From Thecamonas trahens ATCC 50062 (Eukaryota; Apusozoa; Apusomonadida; Apusomonadidae): 64,000 bases of DNA. The translations under genes and the position numbers were made by a program. The notes under the pieces are model-generated. The model saw nothing but the letters and a program-made list of their open reading frames with translations, was not told where the DNA came from and did no database searches. Positions 10,496-21,284 of the stretch are shown here, one piece after another. The stretch's first letter is position 1. The number at the start of each line of letters is the position of its first letter. The stretch lies in contig NW_013657629.1 in assembly GCF_000142905.1 (NCBI RefSeq), positions 54,460-118,459 of the forward strand. The letters run 5' to 3'.

Positions 10496-12044
10496 ATGGC
10501 TCAGTACGCCCGGCTTCTCACGCGCGTAGCACTCGCATCCCTTGGTGTTGGAGGTGCATTCGCCGGCGTTGAACAGTGCCTGTACACTGGTACGTAGAAA
10601 GATGGCAGTACTTGTCATCATACATCCCATCTTCTCCATACCCCCTCGTGAGTGGCGCAGAGAGCTCTGACTAAGATTGATTTTGCCTCGCCACAAACGC
10701 TTCACCATGGCGACACTGTCACCTCCCACCGCAAACCACTTGCTCTGCCACACCCACAAACCACATCCGCGTGTTCTCCGTTAACTCCTCTATCCCCTTG
10801 TCTGATTTTCTTCTCTCCCCTTCACCGCATTCGTCCTCCATCCCCTCTTCCCCCTTCTCCCGCCGTCACCGCTCCGTGGATGCCGCGTCGCCTCGCATGG
10901 CCAACCGTGTGCCAACCCGCCTCTCCTCGCCTCGCCTCGTCTCGTCTCGTCTCGCCCCGCTGTCTCGTCTATCAGCACTGCTCGCCGCCACCGCTGTCAT
11001 TCGGCCTCAATTGGCACGCTGGTCTCCGTCGTTTCTCTCGTCCACACCCAGCTTAGCCTGCTCCTGATCATTGGCTGATGAGCTTTGGCTCATCATCAGC
11101 CAGCCAGCCTCCTCGGGGAGGTCCGCAGGGCGAGCTGGAGACGGCGGTCAAGCTGCTGGAGCTGTGGTGTGGGAACAGATGGCATGGCGTGGTGCGGTGA
11201 TGGTGATGGTGCTGAGTGAGAGGAACAGACAGGAAGGCTGGGAGGCGGGCGAGCAGGCAGCCGACAAGCCAAGCCGGAGACTCACCAGAGTGATGATGAT
11301 GGGAGATTAGTCGATGCTGGTCACCGTGCGGTGCTGTTCAACCGGTGGTCTGGTATTCAGAAGGATGTTGTGGGCGAGGGAACGCATTTGCTGATTCCGT
11401 TTGTGCAGACACCGATCATCTTCTCGGTCCGGACCGAGCCCTTTGTGGTGGCCTCGCAGACTGGGTCGGCCGATCTCCAGCAGGTCACCGTCGCGCTGCG
11501 TATCCTCCAGCGGCCGCAGGTCGAGGCACTCCCGGTCATCTACGGTACCTTTGGTGAGGACTTTAAGTCGCGCATTCTGCCGTCGATTGTGCCCGAGGTT
11601 CTCAAGGCCGTTGTCGCCCGGTTCAACGCCCATGAGCTCATCACCCAGCGTGAGGCCGTCTCGCGGCTCATTCGCGAGCAGCTCACCCGCGACGCTGCCC
11701 GCTACCACATTGTCCTCGACGACATCGCCATCACCGAGCTCCGCTTCGGCCGCGACTTTACGGTCGCCGTCGAGCGCAAGCAGGTCGCTCAGCAGGAGGC
11801 CGAGCGCCAGAAGTGGGTCGTTCAGCGTGACGAGTATGAGCGCCAGGCTTCGGTCATCCGCGCCCAGGGTGAGTCGGCCGCCGCCAAGCTCCTCTCGGAT
11901 GCTTACAAGCAGGCCGGTCTTGCCCATCTCGAGCTCCGCCGCATCGAGACCGCCCGCCACATCGCAGAAACCCTCGCGCGCTCGCGCAACATTGCGTACC
12001 TGCCGTCGTCCGGCAACATCCTCCTCAACCTCGGCTCGTCGTAA
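10496..12044 (+). CDS. PHB1: Prohibitin (PHB1 type)
   Basis: Exon 1 is 10496-10589 and exon 2 is 11311-12044, giving 275 residues, close to the usual ~272. The GTACGT donor is at 10590 and the TAG acceptor ends at 11310. The joined sequence reads VDAGHRAVLFNRWSG, the prohibitin SPFH start. Downstream landmarks are EGTHLLIPF, TEPF, VLDDIAITELRFG and C-terminal SRNIAYLPSSGNILLNL. Exon 1 gives an N-terminal hydrophobic segment that anchors prohibitins in the mitochondrial inner membrane. Prohibitins form ring complexes with PHB2 that scaffold the inner membrane and regulate m-AAA protease (family knowledge). The PHB2 partner is not in this window. The 721-nt intron is pyrimidine-rich. Confidence 0.95.
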
Positions 12045-12331
12045 ACGCCGTATGCCATCCACCAATCATTTGCCGCCGTCGCTCCGCAGGCCATGACGGC
12101 CGCCCAAAGCAGCGAGTTTGGGCGATCCATGGTGATCACGCGTCACAGGAGTTGCCCCGGCCACAGCGATGATTGCACTGCCAACCCTGCCTACATCCCT
12201 ATACTCGTGGATCAGCATTGTTTACGTCATGGGAGGGGGGTAGAGTGTTGTCTGTGTCAACTTGAATGCCACCTGGCAGATGTGGGCAACTCGGGCGCGA
12301 CGACGGGTGCAGTGACGGGCGGTTGTCGAGC

Positions 12332-13339
12332 CTACGGGTCATGGACAATGGGGAGAGGATCGGCCGGCAGCGAGTCGCGGTTGTGCGGCTTGAGCAGGTC
12401 TGCGGGGTCGGGGCCGAGAGCGTAGATGCCTGTCGGGTTGACTGAGTTGTGGGAGCAATAGTAGTGGCGGATGATGTGGTCAAAGTTGACGGTGGAGGCG
12501 ATCTTTCCGTCGGCCATCTGGTAGATCTCGCGGGTGTAGGCCCAGAGGTTGGGCAGCTCGCGAATGCGGTGCTTGTTGGTCTTAAAGTGCGTGACGTAGA
12601 CCGGATCGTAGCGGATGAGGGTGACAAAGGCGCGGATGTCGGCAAGAGTGAACCGCGAGCCGACAAGGTAGCGCGATGAGGCGAGGCGGTCCTCCATCCA
12701 CTCGAGCGTGTCGTTGAGGGCGTGGAAAGCCTCCTCATACGCCTCCTGAGTCTTGGCAAAGCCGCACTTGTACACGCCGTTGTTGAGCGAGTGGTACACC
12801 CGCTCGTTGACCTCGTCGATCTCGTCGCGCAGCTCAGCTGGATACAGATCGAGCGCCGCGGCCTCGGGCGTGGCCGACAACGCGTTGAACGCCGAGTTGA
12901 GCATGACAATGATTTCTGACGACTCGTTGTTGACAATGGTGTCGTTGACCTTGTCGTACAGGATGGGAACCGTGAACCGGCCATCGTACTCGGGATCGGC
13001 GGCGTAGTAGATCTCAGAGACCTGCTTCCGGCCATTGATGGTGTCTCCCGTTGCGCCCTCATCCTTGGCCTCAAGCGTCCAGCCCGTGTCCGGGAGGACG
13101 ACGTCGACAATGTTAACCTCAATGACCTCGGTCAGGCCCTTGAGCTCGCGCATGGCCAGCGTCCGGCATGCCCACGGGCACGCCATCGCAGCATAGATCA
13201 CATACCGCCCAGCCTCGGCCGGGAACTCCGCATCGGGGTCTGCCTCGATCCATCGCCGGAACAGCGAGTCCTTTCGCTCGTACCGGCCCTCCTTCACGTC
13301 CTTGTTCCAAGACACATTGCCTTCACCGCTTTTGCTCAT
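12332..13339 (-). CDS. Xi-class glutathione transferase (S-glutathionyl-hydroquinone reductase)
   Basis: Single exon, 335 residues from ATG at 13339. The frame is open to an ATG at 13393, but the family normally starts near the chosen Met. The active-site motif CPWACRTL, whose first Cys is catalytic in Xi-class enzymes (ECM4/GTO, YqjG), lies near residue 55. TVPILYDK, NNESSEII (glutathione-binding ESSEI) and LVGSRFTLADIR in the C-terminal all-helical domain follow in the right order. These enzymes reduce S-glutathionyl-hydroquinones and disulfides using glutathione in cytosol or mitochondria. The gene converges on prohibitin (287 bp apart) and diverges from glutamate dehydrogenase. Confidence 0.9.
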   Translation of the reverse strand: MSKSGEGNVSWNKDVKEGRYERKDSLFRRWIEADPDAEFPAEAGRYVIYAAMACPWACRTLAMRELKGLTEVIEVNIVDVVLPDTGWTLEAKDEGATGDTINGRKQVSEIYYAADPEYDGRFTVPILYDKVNDTIVNNESSEIIVMLNSAFNALSATPEAAALDLYPAELRDEIDEVNERVYHSLNNGVYKCGFAKTQEAYEEAFHALNDTLEWMEDRLASSRYLVGSRFTLADIRAFVTLIRYDPVYVTHFKTNKHRIRELPNLWAYTREIYQMADGKIASTVNFDHIIRHYYCSHNSVNPTGIYALGPDPADLLKPHNRDSLPADPLPIVHDP

Positions 13340-13430
13340 GATGATGTGATGTGAGTGTGTGTGACTCAAACCACCGTGATACATCCCCGCCACCGGCGCT
13401 ACTCATTTTGTGGCGAAATGGTTGGACATC

Positions 13431-13450
13431 ACGTCATCACGTGATGACGT
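13431..13450. promoter_or_regulatory. Perfect 20-bp palindrome with E-box and CRE-like halves
   Basis: The sequence ACGTCATCACGTGATGACGT is its own reverse complement. It holds a central CACGTG (bHLH-type E-box) flanked by two ACGTCA/TGACGT (bZIP CRE-like) halves. A further GTGATGACG half-copy follows at 13454-13462. It sits about 90 bp upstream of the glutathione transferase start in the divergent region shared with glutamate dehydrogenase. A regulatory role is inferred from symmetry and position. Confidence 0.5.
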
Positions 13451-13462
13451 TCAAGTGATGAC

Positions 13463-14046
13463 GGCACGTCGACGAAGGCCCCATCCCCATTTGCTAGTCA
13501 ACGGAGAATTGGGAGAGATCAGGACGACGAAACGAGCTCGTACCCATGGGTAAGGACAAAAGTGCGGACGGCCGGAACCAAGGCGGTGTGAGCAACACTG
13601 CGGGTGGCGGTACGGGTAAAGCTGAGCATGGTTGGAGACAGCAGTGGAGCGCGTCAGTCGTTGGCGGAGCTGCCGAACAATAATCCGTTGGCACGAGAAA
13701 TATGTCTCGGCAAAGAATTCCGTTGCCGAGCCTGTCAACGATGGAGAGCCATCTGGCTGCCTGGTTGCAGCGATTGCAGAGTCGTCAAGCTTGATGTATT
13801 CTGTGCCGTGCATAGGTTCACGCGAGCGGAGGAACGTTGGACTAGCAAGATATTGACGAGATAGGGGGGGTATCAAGCTGTTCAAGCTGGCTGTCGTCAG
13901 AGAATAGACTTTTGAGTGAAATAATCACGACATCGGCCCAGACTGACCCAAGATGTCGGGGATAAAACACGGCCATTTCCACGCACTTCCATAACGTACA
14001 CATAACCGCACAGACACGAAGAGCAAACGGAAGAATAAGCGAAATA
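13463..14046. other. Upstream region of glutamate dehydrogenase
   Basis: A gene-free stretch, less GC-rich than the coding DNA, leading into the GDH start. The bases just before the start are A-rich. Open frames on both strands here are not protein-like. Confidence 0.4.
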
Positions 14047-15423
14047 ATGTCCACCAGTTCAAGCAAAGCGGAAGAGGCAACGTCAAAGCCGAGCGTGGAC
14101 GAGGTTGTGGAGGCGGCGAAGCAACGTGATCCGGACCAGCCCGAGTTTTTCCAGGCTGTCGACGAGGTGGTGGCGAGCGTCAAGCCGCTCCTAAAGGAGC
14201 GGCCCGAGCTTGTGGATGTTCTCGCGCGGATGCTGGAGCCTGAGCGTGTGCTGCACTTTCGGGTTGCGTGGCAGGACGACGATGGGAGGACAGAGATCAA
14301 CCGCGGGTTCCGGGTGGTGATGAACACGGCGTGCGGGCCGGGCAAGGGCGGGCTACGGTTCCACCCGTCTGTGGATCTCTCGACACTCAAGTTCCTTGCC
14401 TTTGAGCAGACGTTCAAGAATGCGCTGACGGGTCTGCCGCTGGGGGCAGCCAAGGGCGGATCGGACTTTAACCCGCGTGGGCGGTCGGACGACGAGGTCA
14501 TGCGCTTCTGCCAGGCGTTCATGTCTGCACTCTACACCGAGATTGGGCCGGACACGGACGTGCCTGCCGGCGACATCGGAGTTGGGGCGCGCGAGATCGG
14601 GTTCCTGTACGGGCAGTACAAGCGGCTGACGCGGCGGGCCGACGGCGCGATGACGGGCAAAGGCTCGAACTGGGGCGGATCGCTGGTGCGGCCTGAAGCA
14701 ACCGGCTACGGGCTGGTGTACTTTGCGCGCCACATTGTGGCCGATGCCGACGAGTCGTTCGACGGCGCGAAGTGCCTGGTCTCAGGATCGGGCAATGTGG
14801 CGCTCCATGCGGCGGCCAAGCTCATTTCACTCGGCGCCAAGGTGGTGACGCTGTCGGACTCGTCGGGCGTCATCCACGAGCCCGACGGCCTAACCGAGGA
14901 CGGGCTGGCGTTCATCACCGAGCTCAAGACCGTTCGCCGCGGGCGGATCAAGGAGTACACCGAGGAGTTCTCCGAGTCGGCCGAGTACGTCGAGGGCGGC
15001 AAGCCGTGGCAGTTTGCCGGCGACTACGCTTTTCCGTGTGCGACGCAGAACGAGCTCGACGGCGACGATGCTGCGGCGCTGGTCGACGCCGGCGTCCGCG
15101 GCGTGTTTGAGGGTGCCAACATGCCATGCACCGCCGAGGCCATCGAAGCCATCAAGTCTGGCAGCCTGATGTACTCGCCGGGCAAGGCGTCCAACGCTGG
15201 CGGTGTCGGGGTCTCCGGCCTGGAGATGGCGCAGAATGCCGGGCACGTTTTCTGGGATGAGGAGGAAGTCGACAGCAAGCTGCAGTCCATCATGGAGGAC
15301 ATCTACACCGCAGCCAAGGACACAGCCGACCGGTTTGATCTCGGCGGTGACCTGCAGGCCGGCGCCAACATTGCCGGCTTTGAGCGCGTGGCCGATGCCA
15401 TGGTTGCGCAGGGGGTGTGGTAA
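14047..15423 (+). CDS. GDH: NADP-type glutamate dehydrogenase
   Basis: Single exon, 458 residues, the normal length for the small hexameric class. It converts 2-oxoglutarate and ammonium to glutamate. Conserved features in order: NTACGPGKGGLRFHPSV with the substrate-binding Lys, LPLGAAKGGSDFNP with the catalytic-region Lys, DTDVPAGDIGVGAREIG, TGYGLVYFA, and the Rossmann motif VSGSGNVALHAA (near residue 245). GANMPCT and the C-terminal SNAGGVGVSGLEM follow. The Ala-rather-than-acidic pattern at the nucleotide site was not scored, so NADP preference rests on overall resemblance to the GdhA class. It is an ammonium-assimilating enzyme about 4 kb from the Rh ammonium channel gene. Confidence 0.95.
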   Translation: MSTSSSKAEEATSKPSVDEVVEAAKQRDPDQPEFFQAVDEVVASVKPLLKERPELVDVLARMLEPERVLHFRVAWQDDDGRTEINRGFRVVMNTACGPGKGGLRFHPSVDLSTLKFLAFEQTFKNALTGLPLGAAKGGSDFNPRGRSDDEVMRFCQAFMSALYTEIGPDTDVPAGDIGVGAREIGFLYGQYKRLTRRADGAMTGKGSNWGGSLVRPEATGYGLVYFARHIVADADESFDGAKCLVSGSGNVALHAAAKLISLGAKVVTLSDSSGVIHEPDGLTEDGLAFITELKTVRRGRIKEYTEEFSESAEYVEGGKPWQFAGDYAFPCATQNELDGDDAAALVDAGVRGVFEGANMPCTAEAIEAIKSGSLMYSPGKASNAGGVGVSGLEMAQNAGHVFWDEEEVDSKLQSIMEDIYTAAKDTADRFDLGGDLQAGANIAGFERVADAMVAQGVW

Positions 15424-15989
15424 ACCAGGACAAGCGAGGAGGACGAGCGGGGCAGGCCTGGCACGGACAAAAGCCGAGCCGATGATGACACAGTGCCCCC
15501 TCTGTTTGCACGGGGAGATGAGCGTGACAGGCTTGCCACAACGAGCATGAGAAGGCAAAGAGCCGCCTCCCCATCTTGCGGGGGAAAAAAAAGGGCGACG
15601 CGAGCGGGAGCAGCCGGATTGAGCAGCAGCCAACAAGACAAGCACTTAGAACAGGAGCCGAGCTTGCACAGAGTCCTTAGAGCATATGATTCTCTATGGA
15701 TGCAAGATGAGTATGTGCGATGCGAGCCATACCGGGACAGGGAGGTTGAACCGCCATGACCCTCGCCCTGGCGCAACCCCCAAAAATAGGATCAATATTT
15801 TGAATGCGCGAAAATAGATGGCAGGTTCGACCAACGACCACCATGTGGTGGCAGTCGAGCCAGCAGGCTCCGCTGAGCACCAGCACCAGTACCACCACCA
15901 GCACCCGCACCAGCAGCCACCTGACTCTCACACACTGACGGGACGGGTGTAGAGGGAGAGGAGCGACAGTCACCCACATCACCACCCGC

Positions 15990-16021
<32 letters not shown>

Positions 16022-16046
16022 TCAGGCAGTGCAGAGAAAGGCGGTC
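15424..16046. other. GDH-CASP intergenic region
   Basis: About 620 bp without a gene. It carries a CACCAG-type imperfect repeat (15878-15922) and a (CAGACG)n run at 15991-16020 just before the CASP start. The open frame through it on the minus strand is repeat-driven. Confidence 0.45.
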
Positions 16047-16345
16047 ATGGCGAGCACCACCACCTTGCAGTCGCTGACCACCGCGCTGGTCCATTGGCAG
16101 AGTACGTGGCATGGCAGGGGGGGGGGGGGGGGCGATGACCTGGCTGGGGACGGGCATGGCCTGGCTGGGGACGGGCATGGCCTGCCAGGGAACGGGCATG
16201 ACCTGGCTGGGGACGGGCATGGCCTGCCAGGGGACGGGCATGACCTGGCTGGGGACGGGCATGGTCCGCCAGGGGACGAAAGGACAGACATGACCTGCTC
16301 CGGGACGAGGGGACGAAAGGACAGACATGACCTGCAGCGGGCGGG

Positions 16346-16381
<36 letters not shown>

Positions 16382-16394
16382 ACACACACACACA

Positions 16395-16452
<58 letters not shown>

Positions 16453-18686
16453 TGGCAGACTTTGGCCTCTCGGCGCAGCGCGAGTCACTCGACTCTGCGG
16501 GCGAGAAGATTGCAGCTAATCAGGACGCCTCGTCTGCTTCGCGGAAGAGCCTAGCTGCTGCGACCAAGGCGTTCAACAAGTCGAGCGAGGGCAACGGAAA
16601 GGCGGATGATGGGGGAGAGGCAGGGGCGGGAGGAACAGAAGCGGGTGCCGGGGCGAGCAAGCCCAAGAGTAAGCCCAAGTTTGCTGTCCTCCTCCGCAAG
16701 TACCAGAAGGAGATCGATGCGCTGACTGTCCGCGCCCGCTTTGCGGAGAAGCACTTTCTCGGCCTGTACAAGGACCTTGCCGAGGTGCCTGATCCTGCTC
16801 CGCTGCTGGAGCTCTCCATCGCTGCTCTCCGCGACGCTGCTGCCGACAACGCTGCCGACGAGCTTGCTGCCGAGAACGCCCGCCTCCAGGCGGAGCTTCA
16901 GGCCAACGCGGCCGAGTTTGCCTCGCTCCGCAACCAGGACGTGACCATTGCCCGCCTGGAGAAGGAGGTCCGCGAGCTCAGTGCCGAGCTCGACGGGCAG
17001 GTCACCGCCAAGTCGGAAGAAGTCGTCGCCGTCCTCGAGGCCGAGTACGAGGCCAAGGCCGCGCTGCTCGCCGAACGCGAGGCCCGGACCCGTGCCCAGA
17101 TGGCTGCCATGGAGGAGGACTACGCTCGCCTCCGCGCCCAACTCTCCACCGCCCAGACCACCTCGTTCGGCGAGTCGCAGGCTGCCCAAGAGGCCGATGA
17201 CGTCCGCGACGCCCAGATTGCCGCGCTCTCCGCCGAGCTCGGCCGTGCCAAGGCGCGCGTCATGGCTCTCGAGGCCGAGCGCGCGGCTGCGGAGCGGACT
17301 GCAGGCACCGACGTCGGTGGCGCCGCCAGCGCCGGCGCTGCCTCGGACATTGGTGTCCTTGTCGACCAGGTTGCCGCCCTCGAGCTCGAGCTCTCGCGCA
17401 AGGACGTCGAGATCTCGGACCTGGTCGACGAGCTTGCTGCCGCCCGCGACGACGCCGCCGCCGCCGCCCGTGCCGCAGCCAGTGACCTTGCCCGCCTCCG
17501 CGACCAGCTTGTCGCCAAGACCGCAGAAGTCGACGAGCTTGTAGCCGAGATGGCGCTCGCGCCGTCGACCGATGTCGATGCGCTCCTCCGCGAGCTCGCC
17601 CTCCTCAAGGGCATCGAGTTTGGCGAGGAGACGCCGGGCGACGCCCCGCTCGATGCCCTGCTCATGGCCAAGAACAAGGAGCTGGAGGCCGGCACCGCCG
17701 CGCTCCGCTCCTCCCTCGCCGCTGCAGAGCGCGACGCCGCAGACATCGCCGCAGAGCGCGACGCTGCTGCTGCCGCCCTTGCCGACAAGGACGCGCTCAT
17801 CGCCCAGCTCGAGGCTGACATCCTCAACGTGTCGGCAGCAGCAGCGGCTGGCCCGCAAACGCCACGCGCTGCGCCCGCAGACGCCGCAGACGCCCGCGAG
17901 GCCGCGCTAGTCCAGGCACTGTTGCCCGGCTCGGCCGGCGAGGCCCGGAGCCCGGCGCAGCTCGCGCCGCCAGCAGATGCATTTGCCGTCGTCGTCGCAC
18001 AGCGCGACCGGTTCAAGGCCCGCGTCCTCGAGCTCGAGACCGAGAACGCCACCCTTCACGAGCGGGTCCACACCGCCCGCGCCGCCGCCGACGCCCTCGA
18101 GGCCGACAACCTCGAGTTGTACGAGAAGATCCGCTTCCTCGAGTCGTACGACGACATTGCTCGCGAGCGTGACGCAACCATGCTCCGCATGGAGTCTGGC
18201 GAGCTTGGAGGCCCGCTCGCCATGCCCGCAGGCACCGCAGGCACGAGCTCGGCAGCCGGCGGAGCAGGTAACGCCGGAGGAGGCACAGGTGGCTCGGCAG
18301 AGCTCCGTTACCGCAAGCTCTACGAGGACTCGATGAACCCGTTCACCCTCTTCCATCGCAAGCAGCGCGACTCGTCTTACAACGAGCTCAACGCCGCCGA
18401 GAAAGTCACCCTCAACACCTCGCGCATCCTCCTCGGCACCAAGTTTGCCCGCACCTTTGTCTTCTTCTACTCGCTCCTCCTCCACGTGCTCGTCTTCTTT
18501 GTCCTCTATCGCCTCTCGGCCTCGTCCTCAACCTGCTCCACCGCCTCGGGCGTGCCCTCGACTTTCCGCCCGGCGGCAACCGCAGGCGCTCTCAGCTCCG
18601 CAACCGCAACCGCAACCGCCCTCGCTTCGGCCTCATCGTCGGCCTCGTCGTCGGTTGCCTCGGTCGCCGCCCGCCTCCTCCGATGA
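16047..18686 (+). CDS. CASP: CASP/CUX1-isoform golgin (Golgi coiled-coil membrane protein)
   Basis: Exon 1 is 16047-16101 and exon 2 is 16459-18686, about 760 residues. The GTACGT donor is at 16102 and the GCAG acceptor ends at 16458. CASP landmarks: an N-terminal block with KYQKEIDALTVRARFAEKHF and EVPDPAPLLE, a long coiled coil (residues ~90-640, heptads rich in Glu/Ala/Leu), YEKIRFLESYDD, then the conserved YRKLYEDSMNPFTLFHRKQR region. A C-terminal membrane anchor LLGTKFARTFVFFYSLLLHV follows. CASP is a tail-anchored Golgi protein tethering retrograde vesicles (family knowledge). The tail after the anchor is an unusually long Ser/Ala/Thr-rich stretch. Confidence 0.92.
16115..16450 (+). repeat. 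Intronic minisatellite followed by a long (TC)n tract
   Basis: Inside the CASP intron, units of about 24-48 bp (core CTGGGGACGGGCATGG alternating with CTGCCAGGGAACGGGCATG) repeat from about 16135 to 16280. A (TC)n/(CA)n/(TC)n tract then runs 16349-16450 directly up to the acceptor, where it supplies the pyrimidine tract. Confidence 0.9.
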
Positions 18687-18732
18687 CGCTCATCTCTCGC
18701 TGGCCTCACTTACGACCGTGTATTGACTGACG

Positions 18733-21284
18733 CTACAGCGACTGCAGGTATGCACGGCGCTCATCAACTCGCTTCTTTCCGTGGCGGCGCACCAGCTTCT
18801 TGAGTGCCTTTGACGAGCCCATGAGGATGCGGGCATCGTCGGCCGGCGAGAACGGGTCCTTGATCTTGGCCACCAGCGCTTCACCGGGCTCGGCGCCGCG
18901 CTCGACGAGCTTGCGCAGGTACCTCTCGGTCCGGCCCACCGAGCCGTTAAAGTTGAAGACAAGCCGAACAAGGGTGGCAATCGGAACGCCATAGTTGGTG
19001 GAGAGCGCCTGAAGTGCCTCGGCAGCCGACAACATCCTGTTTTCTGTCCCGACTGCCTCGTCCGCCGCCGCAGCCTGCGCCTTGGTTCGCGACTTGGCCT
19101 TGGCCTTGGTCTTGGCCTTGGCCTTGGCCTTGGTCTTCTTGCTTGATGACTTGCCTGGTCTGTCTGCCAACGACACTTCTTTGGTCGACGACGCCTTTTG
19201 GGTCGACGACGCCGGGCGGGCCAATGCTGGGCTGGCCTTCGCGGGCGTGGATGGCTTAGCCGCGGCCGACGCCGACGCCGGAGGCGGGGATGACGTCTTG
19301 CGCCGCGGCGGCGTCGGCAGCGGATCGCTGCCCTTGTTCTTCCACCACGGCCTAGTCGAGAGATGCTGGCGGACAGCAAGGAGCGCAGCGCGTGCATCTT
19401 CATCGTCCGAGTCTGAGAGCTCCATCGTTGCGAGCTTGGCCCACTCGTTGCGCTCCCCGTCAACGTAGAGGAACATGCTCGAGTTGGCAGCCATCTCCAT
19501 GGCGGCAATGTCCAGCGGCTGCACGTCGCTGACTACTGCTGCTCCGCTCAGCGACTTGGCCTTCTTGGCCGCGGGCGCCGCGTCGGACTCGGCGTCGCCT
19601 GGCGCCTGGCGCTTGTTTGTGCCACTTGTCGCCGGCGGGACGTCCAGAAAGCCAGCCAGCCGCTGCATGGTCAACTCCGGTTGGGCGGCAAGGCCGTTAA
19701 AGCGGATGCACAGCGCCTGAAAGGTCCGAGTCGGGAACAGACCATCGCCCGTCGCCTGCCTGAAAATGTCCCTCGTTGAGATGCCCTCATGGGCCGCCTG
19801 CATTGCCGTCGCATACTGCCAAATCGCCGCGTCCTCCGCGTCGGTGTACTTGCGCGACTTGCTCGACGAGAGCTTCTCGGTCATGGCCCGGGCCATGGCC
19901 GCTGCCGCCTCCACCGAGACCGTTGACTGGTCCGGCGTCGCAGGCTGCCTGGTCGCCGCTGCTGCCACCGCCGCCGCCTCGGCGCTGGCCTTGGCTCCCT
20001 TGCCATTCTTGGCATTCTTAGCTTCCTTGGCCGCGGCCGCCGCTGCAGCCTTGCCGGCCTTGACCGCCGCTGCACGGGCGCCCCTGACCTGCTTCTCCGT
20101 CGGCAGACGGGCTTCAACGTTGATGCGCGTGAGCTGGGCCTGACGAGTCTTGGGCAGCTGGACCAGCTCGGCCCATTGCTCCTTGAGTGCGGCGGCCGAC
20201 ATGCCGTCGACGAGCCCCAGCACGGCTGCAACCTCCCACAGCCACTTGCTGTCAGCATGCGCGGCGGCATATCTGAGGATGACCGCGTTGTCGACGTCGG
20301 TAAAGGCAGCGTCAAGTCGAGCCTCGTCCTCAGCGTCATCTTCGGCCTTCTTACTGTTCTGATGCGGCGTGAGCTCGTCGACCGCAATGGCGCGGAGGCG
20401 GGCTTTGTATGCGTCGGGCTTTCCCACGATGGAGCGCCACCGCCCGTAGAGAGCCTCGGCGTTGCGGCCTTTGATGAGACCAATCCGCTCCGCCAGCTTC
20501 CACGTCTTGCGCGACATGATTGTCGCCCCAGCCGCGATCTCGGCCTCAGCAAACCGCAGCATCACCGCCTCATCCATCATGGAATACGGCTGGCGGGCTT
20601 GCGAATGTGCGGCGACAGGCTCGGGCTTGTCAGTCGCGGCGTACTCGCTGAGCGGCAGCAGCTTGCCGGCCGCCACTGAGTCGGTGACAAATCGCTCCAA
20701 GTACGCCTTGCCCACCCGCTTAGACTGCCCCGGCGACAGCTTCTTTGGCACCAGTACAATGCAGTCCTTCACCTTTGTCGTCGCCATCCGACCGCCGTGC
20801 TTCTGTCTCCCGCAACCAGCCGCAACCGACCAACAGCACCATCATCACCATCGCCCGTCGCCACGCCACCACCAGTAGCAACGCCACCACGTCCCACCAC
20901 CATCAGCATTGCCAATCACCACGATTACCACGCCCACCACGCCGCACCGCGACCACCGCGACCACCACCAACACCACCACCACCACCCGCAGCACATCCC
21001 CCACCAACACCACCACCACCACCACCCGTAGCACATCCCCCGCAAACACCATCACCAACCCAGCCCGCACCATGAGTACACTGCCCTTCCTCTCTTCCCT
21101 CTCTCCTCCACCAACCCTTGCCTTTCCCTTGGCGCCAACCTTGGCGCCACCGGCCACCAGCCGCCGCCCATGCCCGCTGTGTACGTACCGTGATAAGCTC
21201 CCGCATTTGCTTCTTTGTCTTTCCCATGCTCATGTAGAACACCATGGGGAGGCCACCTGCTGTGAACAGCTTGGATGCCGACAT
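18733..21284 (-). CDS. TERF2IP: Rap1/TERF2IP-like telomere protein (BRCT, three Myb-like, RCT)
   Basis: Exon 1 is 21284-21189 (32 residues) and exon 2 is 20802-18733. The intron 21188-20803 runs GTACGT to CAG, phase 0, total about 721 residues. Exon 1 gives LFTAGGLPMVFYMSMGKT and exon 2 opens KHGGRMATTKVKDCIVLVP: together the N-terminal BRCT strands of Rap1, completed by YLERFVTDSVAAGKLLPLSEY. Three Rap1-Myb-like helices-turn-helix follow at about residues 105-160, 198-247 and 350-405. A low-complexity NLS-like Lys/Ala stretch comes next. The last ~100 residues resemble the Rap1 C-terminal domain (QALSTNYGVPIATLVRLVF, then DPFSPADDARIL and a terminal Arg/Lys helix). Rap1 joins shelterin through its C-terminal domain and represses end-joining and transcription (family knowledge). 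Three Myb-like units are more than the one or two known to me. Confidence 0.75.
20803..21188 (-). other. Rap1 intron, CCA/CAC-rich
   Basis: A 386-nt intron. Its plus strand is (CCACCA)n/(CACCAC)n-like between about 20830 and 21060. These tracts read as Gly/Trp-rich frames on the minus strand, which are repeat artefacts. Confidence 0.7.

Noticed and set aside
16551-17858. 435-residue minus-strand frame opposite CASP
   Set aside because: Antisense shadow of a coiled-coil coding region with strongly C/G-ending codons; no protein-like domain.
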